13,539 nucleotides of DNA from Cellvibrionales bacterium UBA3090 (GTDB lineage: Bacteria; Pseudomonadota; Gammaproteobacteria; Pseudomonadales; Porticoccaceae): assembly GCA_002367235.1 (NCBI GenBank), contig DFBC01000075.1:4403-17941 (forward strand), written 5' to 3'. Shown one piece after another: positions 5,423-13,152 of the stretch; positions within the stretch are counted from its first letter, which is position 1; every line of letters starts with the position of its first letter. The notes under the pieces were generated by a model that was given only the letters and a program-made list of their open reading frames with translations, made no database searches and had not been told where the DNA came from. The position numbers and the translations under genes are program-made.

Positions 5423-6775
5423 CTATTCCTTCACTTCTCTCAATTGCGGTGCTTCATCTTGATCCGTAGCCGCCTTAGTTAAATCCTCGGGTAATTGGCG
5501 TTTGGTACGGGCACCCAACCTTTTCATGTCCTCGAACTTTTTCACCAGATTTCCACGGCCATCCACCAGGCGCTTGCGAGTTTGCACCCATGCCCCTTGA
5601 GTTTTGTCGATATGGCGTCCCAGCTCGTCCAATGACTCCACCACCAGAACCAGTTGATCGTAGAGTTTACCCGCTTCCGACGCAATCTTTTCGGCATTGC
5701 GATTCTGGTCTGCGTAGCGCCAAATGTTATGAATTGTTCTCAGTGTCGCCAACAACGTCGTTGGACTGACCAGAATAATACCTTTGTCGTAAGCATCTCT
5801 GAACAAGGTATGATCATGCTCCAATGCCAGCATAAATGCGGCTTCGATGGGGACAAAGATTAATACGAAATCCAGCGTATTAACCCCTTCCAAATCCTCG
5901 TAGGCCTTGCGGCTTAAACCCGAAATATGATTTCTAATTGAGGTGATATGTTGCTTGAGAAACTGCTGTTTTGGCACAGCATCTTCAGCCCGGCAATAGC
6001 GTTCATAATCCGTTAGGGACACCTTGGCATCAATCACAATATCCCGCTGATCCGGCAGATGGATAATCACATCTGGATTTTTACGCCGCCCTTCGTCATC
6101 TTGCAACGCAACCTGAGTGTCATATTCACGCCCTTTGGTGAGTCCAGACTGCTCCAGAATACGCTCGAGAACTACCTCGCCCCAATTACCCTGAAACTTG
6201 CTATCGCCCTTTAACGCATTGGCTAATTGAACCGCATCCTCACCTACCTGCTGAGCCTGTTTCTGTAATTCGACCACCTGTCCGATAAGTTTATTACGTT
6301 CGGCATTTTCTTTGTCGTAGGCATCTTCAACTTTTTTACGGAAAGCCGTAATTTCAACACGCAGTGGGTCGATTGTAGAATTGAGCGCCTGCTGACTTTG
6401 TTGTGAAAACTGTTGTGAGAACTTTTCCTGTTTGGCATCAAAAATTCGGTTGGCTAGATTTTCAAACTCCTGGGTCAAACTTTCTCGTGCTTGCCTGAGC
6501 AACTGAAGCTGCTCCTCATACCGAGTCCGATCTGTCTCTACACGAGTTTCCAATGAGGCCTTCTCACGATTCAGAGAAGCGACCTCACGATCACGCTGCG
6601 CCAGGGTCTCAGTCAGACTATCCACATCTTGAGCCAAGCGAGCCATCGTCACATCGGTCGTGACCTGTTTTTTACTACCCGCTAACCGAGTCAACAAAAA
6701 AACAAGCGCCGCACCAAAGACAGCACCCACTAAGAGAAGCATCAAACTTTGCCCACTGATAACCATGTAATACAT
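5423..6775 (-). CDS. rmuC: DNA recombination protein RmuC
   Basis: The 450-residue product (E. coli RmuC has 475) has the normal RmuC layout. One N-terminal membrane helix spans about 7-33. A long coiled coil covers about 45-190 (Glu/Arg/Gln-rich, with heptad-like repeats). The conserved RmuC domain begins with GNWGEVVLERILEQSGLTKG around Trp198. The nuclease-like core PDVIIHLP...DIVIDAKVSLTDYERY contains Asp249 and Lys251, as in PD-(D/E)XK enzymes. In E. coli rmuC loss raises inversion between short inverted repeats, so the family is thought to limit such rearrangements. The biochemical activity is not firmly shown. Two ATGs compete for the start (6775 and 6766), both with weak ribosome sites. 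It is divergent from the AddB-like gene across 97 bp. Confidence 0.95.
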   Translation of the reverse strand: MYYMVISGQSLMLLLVGAVFGAALVFLLTRLAGSKKQVTTDVTMARLAQDVDSLTETLAQRDREVASLNREKASLETRVETDRTRYEEQLQLLRQARESLTQEFENLANRIFDAKQEKFSQQFSQQSQQALNSTIDPLRVEITAFRKKVEDAYDKENAERNKLIGQVVELQKQAQQVGEDAVQLANALKGDSKFQGNWGEVVLERILEQSGLTKGREYDTQVALQDDEGRRKNPDVIIHLPDQRDIVIDAKVSLTDYERYCRAEDAVPKQQFLKQHITSIRNHISGLSRKAYEDLEGVNTLDFVLIFVPIEAAFMLALEHDHTLFRDAYDKGIILVSPTTLLATLRTIHNIWRYADQNRNAEKIASEAGKLYDQLVLVVESLDELGRHIDKTQGAWVQTRKRLVDGRGNLVKKFEDMKRLGARTKRQLPEDLTKAATDQDEAPQLREVKE

Positions 6776-6872
6776 CCACTGCTTTAATAAACCAATTTGA
6801 CCAAGCTATACCCTAAATGGTGGTGGTTATGCGATCATTGGCAATCACACTAGGATAACAAAGATACCCCTC

Positions 6873-9611
6873 ATGATGCGCCCGCTTTTTGATATTGCCA
6901 CGCTCAAGGATGACATTGAGGCTGGGGCCCTGATTCTCACGTCCAACAATCGATTGGCAACAAAAATACGCCAGGCATGGGGGCAACATCAGCTTTCATC
7001 AGGAAAAACCAGCTGGCCTCAACCTGATATTTATGCCATCGAACACTGGATAGATGAGTGCTGGCAGCGCTGTTGCGATGCCGGTGCTGAGAGTGTCTCA
7101 GTCGGTGCTGTCATTTCGCCCCAGGTAGAACAGTTTCTTTGGGAGCAGGTTATCGATGAAGACCGGGAAAAACCAGACAACCTGATACCTGCAAGCTATG
7201 CCCGTCTGGCCAGTACAACCTACTCCGTAGTACAGCGCTGGAGAATTCCAATTGAACGATTGCAGAATGAATCGCCGTTGTTCTACCAGTGGGTCAACGA
7301 TTTTCGTACCAAACTGACCAAAAATAGGTTGATCACCGCTGCAGATCGAACCATTGCTGTCGTCAAAAATTTTCAAAGTACATCGTTAGACGCTGAGCAA
7401 TCTATTGTCATGGTAGGGTTTGATAGTATCCCTCCGCTGTATTCAGCCCTGACAGAGTCAGCCTCGACCTCTGTAAACATCGCTCGCCCATGTATAGCTG
7501 AACAAAACCCTATTCTTCAAGTTTCATTTCACGATGAACAGCAAGAATTGGAGGCCGCAGCAGCCTGGGCCAAACATCATAATGAAACAGATCCTCATTG
7601 CAGAATTGGTATCGTTATTCCGGAACTGGCAAGAGTCAGACCGCAAGTAGATCGTATTTTTCGCCAAGAACTTGAGCCAGACTACCGACTACCAACCCAG
7701 GCCAGATTGGCCGCCCCCTTCAACATTTCGGCGGGCATACCATTAAGTGACGAGCCATTAGTTGCCACGGCGCTACTGCTTCTTTCCCTAAACAGAAAAC
7801 AATTGCCTTTAACCGATCTGTGCAAGCTACTTAACTCTCCTTTTTGGGGCAATGAGCATACGGCTATCAGGGCTATCGCAGAACAGCGTTTGCGCAAGTT
7901 AGCCAAACAGAATCTAAAGTGCAGTGAGTTTCGTTATCAGGTTCACCTTTCTGAAGAATTACTCGCTGGCGATGAGTCCGACAAGGGTCATGAATCGGTT
8001 GTCTCAAATGGAACAGACCTCACGAACAGCGCACCGACGACGGGACTAGCGGCCAAACTTGAACATGCCGCAGCACTTCGTCGCGAGGCCCCAAATACAA
8101 CCAGCTTTTCCCATTGGCTAACACTGTTTCAACAACAACTCGAGGCTTTAGGTTGGCCGGGGGAGCGCCCTGTAGATAGCATTGAATATCAGCAACAACA
8201 GCTGTGGCTCAGAATGTGCGAGCAATATCTTTCTCTGGACACACTTAGCATAAACGTCCCTCTCAATGAAGCATTGCGGCAACTGGTGAAACTGGCAAGC
8301 CAAACCGTTTTTCAGGCTGAAACAGACGATGCTCCCATTCAAATTCTGGGGTTGCTGGAGAGTGCCAATTTACGTTTTGACCACCTATGGGTAATGGGTA
8401 TGGATGACGCACACTGGCCACAAGCCATTGCCCCAAACCCCCTGCTCCCGATTAAGTTACAAAGAGAGTTTCAAACGCCCCGGTCGTCTCCAGAGCGTGA
8501 ACTTGCATTAGCTCAACACCAAATTGCAGGGTTAAAAAAAGCCGCCAAGAACACTATTTTTAGTTTTAGCGAGTTCGATACCAACCGTCTACGACAAGCC
8601 AGTAGGTTAATAGCAGATTTGGAGCTAATGCAGCCTGACGATCTCCCGCAGATCAATATGGTTGACTCTGCTGCAACGACACAGTTGGAGCGGATACCCT
8701 GTGAATTTGGGCCTCCCCTTGATCTAAAAAATGAAACTGTAAAAGGTGGTAGCAGTATATTCAGGGATCAGGCTACCTGCCCTTTTAATGCGTTTGCCCG
8801 ACATCGTCTTGGCGCATATGAACCGCCAGAGCCAGTGCTAGGTCTCTCCAATATGGACAGAGGCTCGCTGCTCCACGATTGTCTCGAAAATCTATGGCAG
8901 CAGCTTGGCAACCAACAAAAACTACTTGCCATGCCCGATGAAGAACTGACCCATCTGATCAGTCATATTGTTACCACTTCACTTCTACGGTGGACAAAAA
9001 AACGACCCGATTTATTTGGCCAACAATTTACCTCCATTGAAAAACAGCGCTTGATCAAATTACTCCAACAGTGGCTCGAACTTGAAAAAGAACGACCGCC
9101 CTTTAGCGTCATTGCTTTCGAGTCAAATGTAGAAACTACATTTGCCGGGCTGCCACTCAGACTGGTCATCGATCGCATTGATCAACTCAATGATGGTCAG
9201 TTGATGATTGTTGACTACAAAACGGGAAAAGCCAGCACCAATAGCTGGCTTGGTGATCGCCCAGAGCAACCTCAAATACCACTTTATGTACTCTGTAGCG
9301 ACACCCCGGTAGCCGCAGCAACCTTTGCCGTTATCAATGTCGCGCAGCAACAACTTGTCGGATTTTCACAATCCCCAGACCTGCTTCCGGGTATACAACC
9401 GCCCGGGAGAAAGAATGAACCTGAAAGTTGGGATGCATTGTTGGATCAATGGCAGCAATCGTTGACAACTCTCGCAACGGAGTTCAAGACAGCCTATGCA
9501 CCGGTAAAATTTTACAAGCCCGGTGCCGGTCAATTCCAACAGGAACTTGAGCCTCTTAACCGTATCGCCGAGATGCCGAATATCACCACGAGTGGGGAGC
9601 CGACACCATGA
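6873..9611 (+). CDS. AddB-like subunit with PD-(D/E)XK nuclease (TIGR03623-type DNA repair protein)
   Basis: This 912-residue protein is of the 'probable DNA repair protein' type related to AddB. The N-terminal region is a decayed helicase fold: where a Walker A would lie it reads LILTSNNRLATKIRQAW, without the GxGKT lysine, so it should not be an ATP-driven motor. A second helicase-like block contains LRFDHLWVMGMDDAHWPQ. The C-terminal nuclease appears intact, with His668 (GSLLHDCLENLW), Asp767/Asp770 (VIDRID), Asp781-Tyr-Lys783 (VDYKTGKAS), and Gln801/Tyr805. AddB enzymes usually hold a 4Fe-4S cluster. The first cysteine is present (Cys636 in TCPFNAFA), but the C-terminal trio aligns with Gln887, Gln890 and Asn896 (QFQQELEPLNRI). 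Two adjacent ATGs (6873, 6876) give no clear start choice and the ribosome site is weak. The partner gene overlaps by four bases. Confidence 0.9.
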   Translation: MMRPLFDIATLKDDIEAGALILTSNNRLATKIRQAWGQHQLSSGKTSWPQPDIYAIEHWIDECWQRCCDAGAESVSVGAVISPQVEQFLWEQVIDEDREKPDNLIPASYARLASTTYSVVQRWRIPIERLQNESPLFYQWVNDFRTKLTKNRLITAADRTIAVVKNFQSTSLDAEQSIVMVGFDSIPPLYSALTESASTSVNIARPCIAEQNPILQVSFHDEQQELEAAAAWAKHHNETDPHCRIGIVIPELARVRPQVDRIFRQELEPDYRLPTQARLAAPFNISAGIPLSDEPLVATALLLLSLNRKQLPLTDLCKLLNSPFWGNEHTAIRAIAEQRLRKLAKQNLKCSEFRYQVHLSEELLAGDESDKGHESVVSNGTDLTNSAPTTGLAAKLEHAAALRREAPNTTSFSHWLTLFQQQLEALGWPGERPVDSIEYQQQQLWLRMCEQYLSLDTLSINVPLNEALRQLVKLASQTVFQAETDDAPIQILGLLESANLRFDHLWVMGMDDAHWPQAIAPNPLLPIKLQREFQTPRSSPERELALAQHQIAGLKKAAKNTIFSFSEFDTNRLRQASRLIADLELMQPDDLPQINMVDSAATTQLERIPCEFGPPLDLKNETVKGGSSIFRDQATCPFNAFARHRLGAYEPPEPVLGLSNMDRGSLLHDCLENLWQQLGNQQKLLAMPDEELTHLISHIVTTSLLRWTKKRPDLFGQQFTSIEKQRLIKLLQQWLELEKERPPFSVIAFESNVETTFAGLPLRLVIDRIDQLNDGQLMIVDYKTGKASTNSWLGDRPEQPQIPLYVLCSDTPVAAATFAVINVAQQQLVGFSQSPDLLPGIQPPGRKNEPESWDALLDQWQQSLTTLATEFKTAYAPVKFYKPGAGQFQQELEPLNRIAEMPNITTSGEPTP

Positions 9612-12600
9612 CAGTCGCCGACTTACCCCAACGCCAGCAAGCACTCGACCCGGAGCGCTCTTTTGCCGTATCAGCACCCGCTGGTTCCGGAAAAACCGAA
9701 CTCCTCATCCAGCGAGTTCTGCGATTACTCGCCCTAGTCGATGAGCCCGAAGAAATTCTCTGCATGACATTCACCCGCAAGGCTGCGGGGGAAATGCAGC
9801 AACGAATTTTGGACGCACTGGGCAAGGCTTCTAATAATGAGCAACCAAAAAACAGCCACCAACAAATCACCTTTGATTTGGCCAAACAAGCGCTACAACA
9901 AAACCAAAATAAAAATTGGATGCTGCTGGATAACCCTAACCGCATTCGAATCCAGACCATTGATGGGTTCAGCCTCAACCTGGCCCAGCAACTCGCCATT
10001 GAAAGCCGCTTTGGCGATTACTCTGAACCGCTGGATGACCCAATACCGGTCTACCGCGAAGCTATCGCTGAATTATTACTGCCAACTCTCGAGCAACAGG
10101 GAAAACTGGGTAAATCGGTAGCCTCCTTGCTTCACCACCTCGATAACGACCTCAATAAATTAGAGCAACTGCTCATAAACTTGTTAGGAAAGCGAGAGCA
10201 GTGGTTGGGCCACCTATTTCAGTCTCGCGATGCCAGGAGCTATCTGGAAAACTTTTTAAACCAGGTAATTGAGGAAACATTATCTGAAGCACACCAGTTG
10301 CTATCGGCCTTTGGCAGTGATCTTTCGATGCTGGCAGACTATGCCGCCAACCAATTGCCTGACGACAAGCAGCATTTGGCTATCAATTCATGCCTGGGAA
10401 TAACTCAACTTCCAGCAACTAGTTGTAGTGACCTCAAACGTTGGCATGGACTCTGTGAATTATTACTGACGGGATCCCATGACTGGCGAAAACAGCTCAA
10501 CAAAAATATTGGATTTCCCACCGAAACCCGTATGGGCGACAAGGCGTTTGCCAAAGCACAAAAGGACGCAATGGTCGCGCTGATCAGCGACTTACAATCG
10601 ATCCCAGGATTGCGGGAGGCACTTGAAGACATTCGCTTTCTTCCACCAGGCCAATACAACGACAAACAATGGGAAATATTGGATGCACTCACCCAAGTAC
10701 TTCCCGCGCTAGCCGCACAATTGAGCTTGGTATTCCAACAGAAACAAGTCTGTGACTTTACTGAAATAACACTTGCGGCACTTCGCTCACTCGGAACCGA
10801 GGATGAACCAACTGACTTGGGATTAAAACTTGATTATCAGATCAAACATATACTGACCGATGAGTTTCAGGATACATCCTCCGTTCAATTTACCATCTTG
10901 CGGAGACTGACCGCAGGCTGGCAACCGAATGATGGGCGAAGCCTGTTTATCGTGGGCGATGCCATGCAATCTCTGTACGGCTTTCGCAACGCCAATGTTG
11001 GACTGTTTCTCGAGGCTCGAAGTTTACCCATTGGCAATATTCAACTAGAGCCTCTGGATCTTCAGGTTAACTTTCGCTCACAGGCAGGCATTATTAACTG
11101 GGTCAATCACGCCTTTAACACCGCATTCCCAATTAGTGACAATGTTAGCCGAGGAGCCGTAAGCTATACACCGTCGCTCGCCCACCATCCAGACCTTAAA
11201 AATGAAGCCGTCACAATTGATGCGTTTGTTAATTACCCCGATCGCCAAGGTGAGGCAAACCATGTTGTACGCTTAGTCAACGCAGCCAAACAGCAATTTC
11301 CAGATGGGTCTATCGCCATTTTGGTACGCAATAGAACCCATTTACCGGATATATTAAATGCCCTGCAAGATGCAGGGCACCGTTGGCAGGCAACGGACAT
11401 AGACCCCCTAGGCAAACGGATGCCAGTGATCGACTTAATGTCTCTCACCCGAGCCATGTTATCCCCTGCTGACCGAATTGCCTGGCTAGCTATTTTACGT
11501 GCACCTTGGTGCGGGTTGGATCTGCATGACTTGTTTCTGGTTGCCAATACCATTCTGCCTAAGCTCAACCCCATGGCTAACGGAGAACGCTACCCCCTAT
11601 TATTTTTGAATATTCTTAATTTCAGAGAAATTTCAAACTTATCCGCAGAAGGAAAACAGATACTAGACCGTGTCAGCAAGGTTTTAAAACAAGGTTGGGA
11701 ACAACGCTATCGTAAACCGCTACGCACCTGGATAGAGGGTATCTGGGTAATGCTGGGGGGTGTAGAGTCACTGCCCTCCTCAACAGCCCTTCAGCAGTGC
11801 CATCAATACCTGGGTTTACTCGAACAACACGAAACCAATGGAAGCATTGCAGACTGGCGCGCTTTTGAAAAAGCCGTTCAATCGCTCTATTCCAAGCCAG
11901 ATCAAAACGCCGATCCCAACCTTCATGTCATGACCATTCATAAGGCAAAAGGTCTCGAATTTGACACGGTGATCATCCCCGGCCTTAATCGAAAACCTCG
12001 CGGTGATGACAAACAACTAATGCTCTGGCAGGAACGCGTCGGACTAAACGGTGAAAACCAGCTGATTATTGGTCCGCTTGAACAAGCCGGTCAGGAAGCC
12101 GACCCGCTTTTCCAATACCTCCAAAGGGAACAAAAACTTAAGGGGCAGCTGGAAAAAGCGCGTGTACTTTACGTGGGTGCCACGCGAGCTATCAACCAGC
12201 TACACCTGCTGTACACCAAGGAAGAGGACAAGAAACCAACCTCTAACAGCTTACTGGAAAGTTTATGGTCGGCCATTAATCACCAGGCCGTTGAAATTTG
12301 CAGCCATTATTATCAACCCGATCAAACTAACCAGGAGAACCCGGCCACCGCTACCGTCATTCCAGCATTAAATAGCCTGCAACGGCTACCCGCTAGCTGG
12401 GTTTCACCCCAAGCGACAAATACATCATTGGATAGCGCCTTTGACTCCATCGACCTGACCAACAAGAACAGCAACCTAGTGTCGCCCCTCGAGACGAACC
12501 CATCGTCACGTCACACAGGAACAGTACTTCACCGGATATTGCGTCAAATAGTTTCTGAGGGACTATCTAGCTGGAATGCTGAAAAAATTATTCAACGACG

Positions 12601-13015
12601 TCCCTTCTGGGACATTCAGCTTCGTCAATTGGGCGTTTCTCAGACGGGCGAAGCTCTGTGCATTTTAGAGAGCGCGATCAACAAATGTCTTATCGATGAC
12701 AAGGCTAAATGGCTACTGGATAATCGACATTCGCAGAGTCAATGTGAATACGCCGTTGGCTTTTCTGCACCAAATGGTGAATCTAAAATAGCCATCGTGG
12801 ATAGAACTTTTGTTGCCGATGGCGTGCTTTGGATTATTGATTACAAAACAGCAGAACCGGATGAAGGCGAGCCATTGCAATCATTTCTTTATCGCCAGAC
12901 TAGCCTCTACAAGGTGCAATTAGATAACTATGCCGAAATTTTCAGGCAAATGAGCGACACACCTATTAAAAAAGCACTTTATTTTCCGCTCATCAGTCAT
13001 CTTGAGATTATTTAA
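9608..13015 (+). CDS. AddA-like UvrD/Rep-family helicase-nuclease
   Basis: This 1135-residue protein is a superfamily 1A helicase fused to a PD-(D/E)XK nuclease, as in AddA. All helicase motifs are present: Walker A APAGSGKTE (Lys29), motif Ia FTRKAAGEM, DEFQD (Asp418-Asp422), GDAMQSLYGFR, NFRS, MTIHKAKGLEFD (from Met775) and RVLYVGATRA (Arg852). The nuclease follows with His975 (GTVLHRIL), Asp1065 (VDRTF), Asp1078-Tyr-Lys1080 (IDYKTA) and Gln1104/Tyr1108 (QLDNY). It should unwind and degrade double-strand DNA ends in 3'-5' translocation and prepare 3' tails for RecA. This activity is inferred from the family. Its ATG lies in ATGA shared with the upstream stop, a 4-base overlap that suggests translational coupling and equal amounts of both subunits; GGGGAG 9 bases upstream supports this start. 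No clear terminator follows the stop. Confidence 0.95.
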   Translation: MTVADLPQRQQALDPERSFAVSAPAGSGKTELLIQRVLRLLALVDEPEEILCMTFTRKAAGEMQQRILDALGKASNNEQPKNSHQQITFDLAKQALQQNQNKNWMLLDNPNRIRIQTIDGFSLNLAQQLAIESRFGDYSEPLDDPIPVYREAIAELLLPTLEQQGKLGKSVASLLHHLDNDLNKLEQLLINLLGKREQWLGHLFQSRDARSYLENFLNQVIEETLSEAHQLLSAFGSDLSMLADYAANQLPDDKQHLAINSCLGITQLPATSCSDLKRWHGLCELLLTGSHDWRKQLNKNIGFPTETRMGDKAFAKAQKDAMVALISDLQSIPGLREALEDIRFLPPGQYNDKQWEILDALTQVLPALAAQLSLVFQQKQVCDFTEITLAALRSLGTEDEPTDLGLKLDYQIKHILTDEFQDTSSVQFTILRRLTAGWQPNDGRSLFIVGDAMQSLYGFRNANVGLFLEARSLPIGNIQLEPLDLQVNFRSQAGIINWVNHAFNTAFPISDNVSRGAVSYTPSLAHHPDLKNEAVTIDAFVNYPDRQGEANHVVRLVNAAKQQFPDGSIAILVRNRTHLPDILNALQDAGHRWQATDIDPLGKRMPVIDLMSLTRAMLSPADRIAWLAILRAPWCGLDLHDLFLVANTILPKLNPMANGERYPLLFLNILNFREISNLSAEGKQILDRVSKVLKQGWEQRYRKPLRTWIEGIWVMLGGVESLPSSTALQQCHQYLGLLEQHETNGSIADWRAFEKAVQSLYSKPDQNADPNLHVMTIHKAKGLEFDTVIIPGLNRKPRGDDKQLMLWQERVGLNGENQLIIGPLEQAGQEADPLFQYLQREQKLKGQLEKARVLYVGATRAINQLHLLYTKEEDKKPTSNSLLESLWSAINHQAVEICSHYYQPDQTNQENPATATVIPALNSLQRLPASWVSPQATNTSLDSAFDSIDLTNKNSNLVSPLETNPSSRHTGTVLHRILRQIVSEGLSSWNAEKIIQRRPFWDIQLRQLGVSQTGEALCILESAINKCLIDDKAKWLLDNRHSQSQCEYAVGFSAPNGESKIAIVDRTFVADGVLWIIDYKTAEPDEGEPLQSFLYRQTSLYKVQLDNYAEIFRQMSDTPIKKALYFPLISHLEII
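11359..11379. repeat. Perfect intragenic hairpin inside the AddA-like gene
   Basis: TGCCCTGC (11359-11366) and GCAGGGCA (11372-11379) are exact reverse complements around loop AAGAT, an 8-bp stem with six G/C pairs. It lies within the codons for Asn-Ala-Leu-Gln-Asp-Ala-Gly-His and no T-tract follows. It may be fortuitous, or an mRNA structure within the long transcript. Confidence 0.35.
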
Positions 13016-13049
13016 ATGGTGATATCCATCTTTTCACCTACAAGTGTTC

Positions 13050-13101
13050 TCACGTGAATCTTCTTGGCAGCAAGCCAAGGAATGTCCCAAACCGAGACAT
13101 T
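13050..13101. promoter_or_regulatory. Cluster of dyads upstream of the DAHP synthase gene
   Basis: Three palindromic elements follow one another. TCACGTGA lies at 13050-13057. A hairpin TTCTTGGC/GCCAAGGA with loop AGCAA spans 13061-13081; one pair is G-U. AATGTC (13081-13086) and GACATT (13096-13101) are exact arms 9 bases apart. The last dyad ends on the first base of the candidate -35, where a repressor site would lie. Its TGT-N11-ACA spacing is one base short of the TyrR box TGT-N12-ACA, so TyrR/PhhR binding is possible but not shown. Confidence 0.35.
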
Positions 13102-13129
13102 TGATGTAGAATGCGAACCTTGATATGAA
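13101..13129 (+). promoter_or_regulatory. Candidate promoter of the DAHP synthase gene
   Basis: TTGATG (13101-13106), a 17-base spacer and TATGAA (13124-13129) give four matches out of six in each hexamer. An extended -10 TG lies at 13121-13122. Transcription would begin about 13136-13139, leaving a leader of about 15 bases. A run of seven T at 13132-13138 follows the -10. Confidence 0.4.
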
Positions 13130-13152
13130 CATTTTTTTAGTGTGGAAAGTAA

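Noticed and set aside
6776..6872. Promoters in the rmuC/AddB-like divergent region
   Set aside because: Promoters must lie here, but no hexamer pair on either strand had acceptable match and spacing (TTGACC at 6797 has no -10 at the right distance).
9583..9999. Minus-strand open frame of 138 codons across the junction of the AddB-like and AddA-like genes
   Set aside because: It is antisense to the start of the AddA-like gene, including the Walker A codons. Its composition (rich in Ser, Arg, Trp, Cys) is typical of a shadow frame.
13016..13057. 13-codon frame (MVISIFSPTSVLT) as a leader peptide for attenuation of the DAHP synthase gene
   Set aside because: It has only one phenylalanine and no tyrosine or tryptophan, and no ribosome site. 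The following hairpin lacks a T-tract, and a candidate promoter lies downstream of it.
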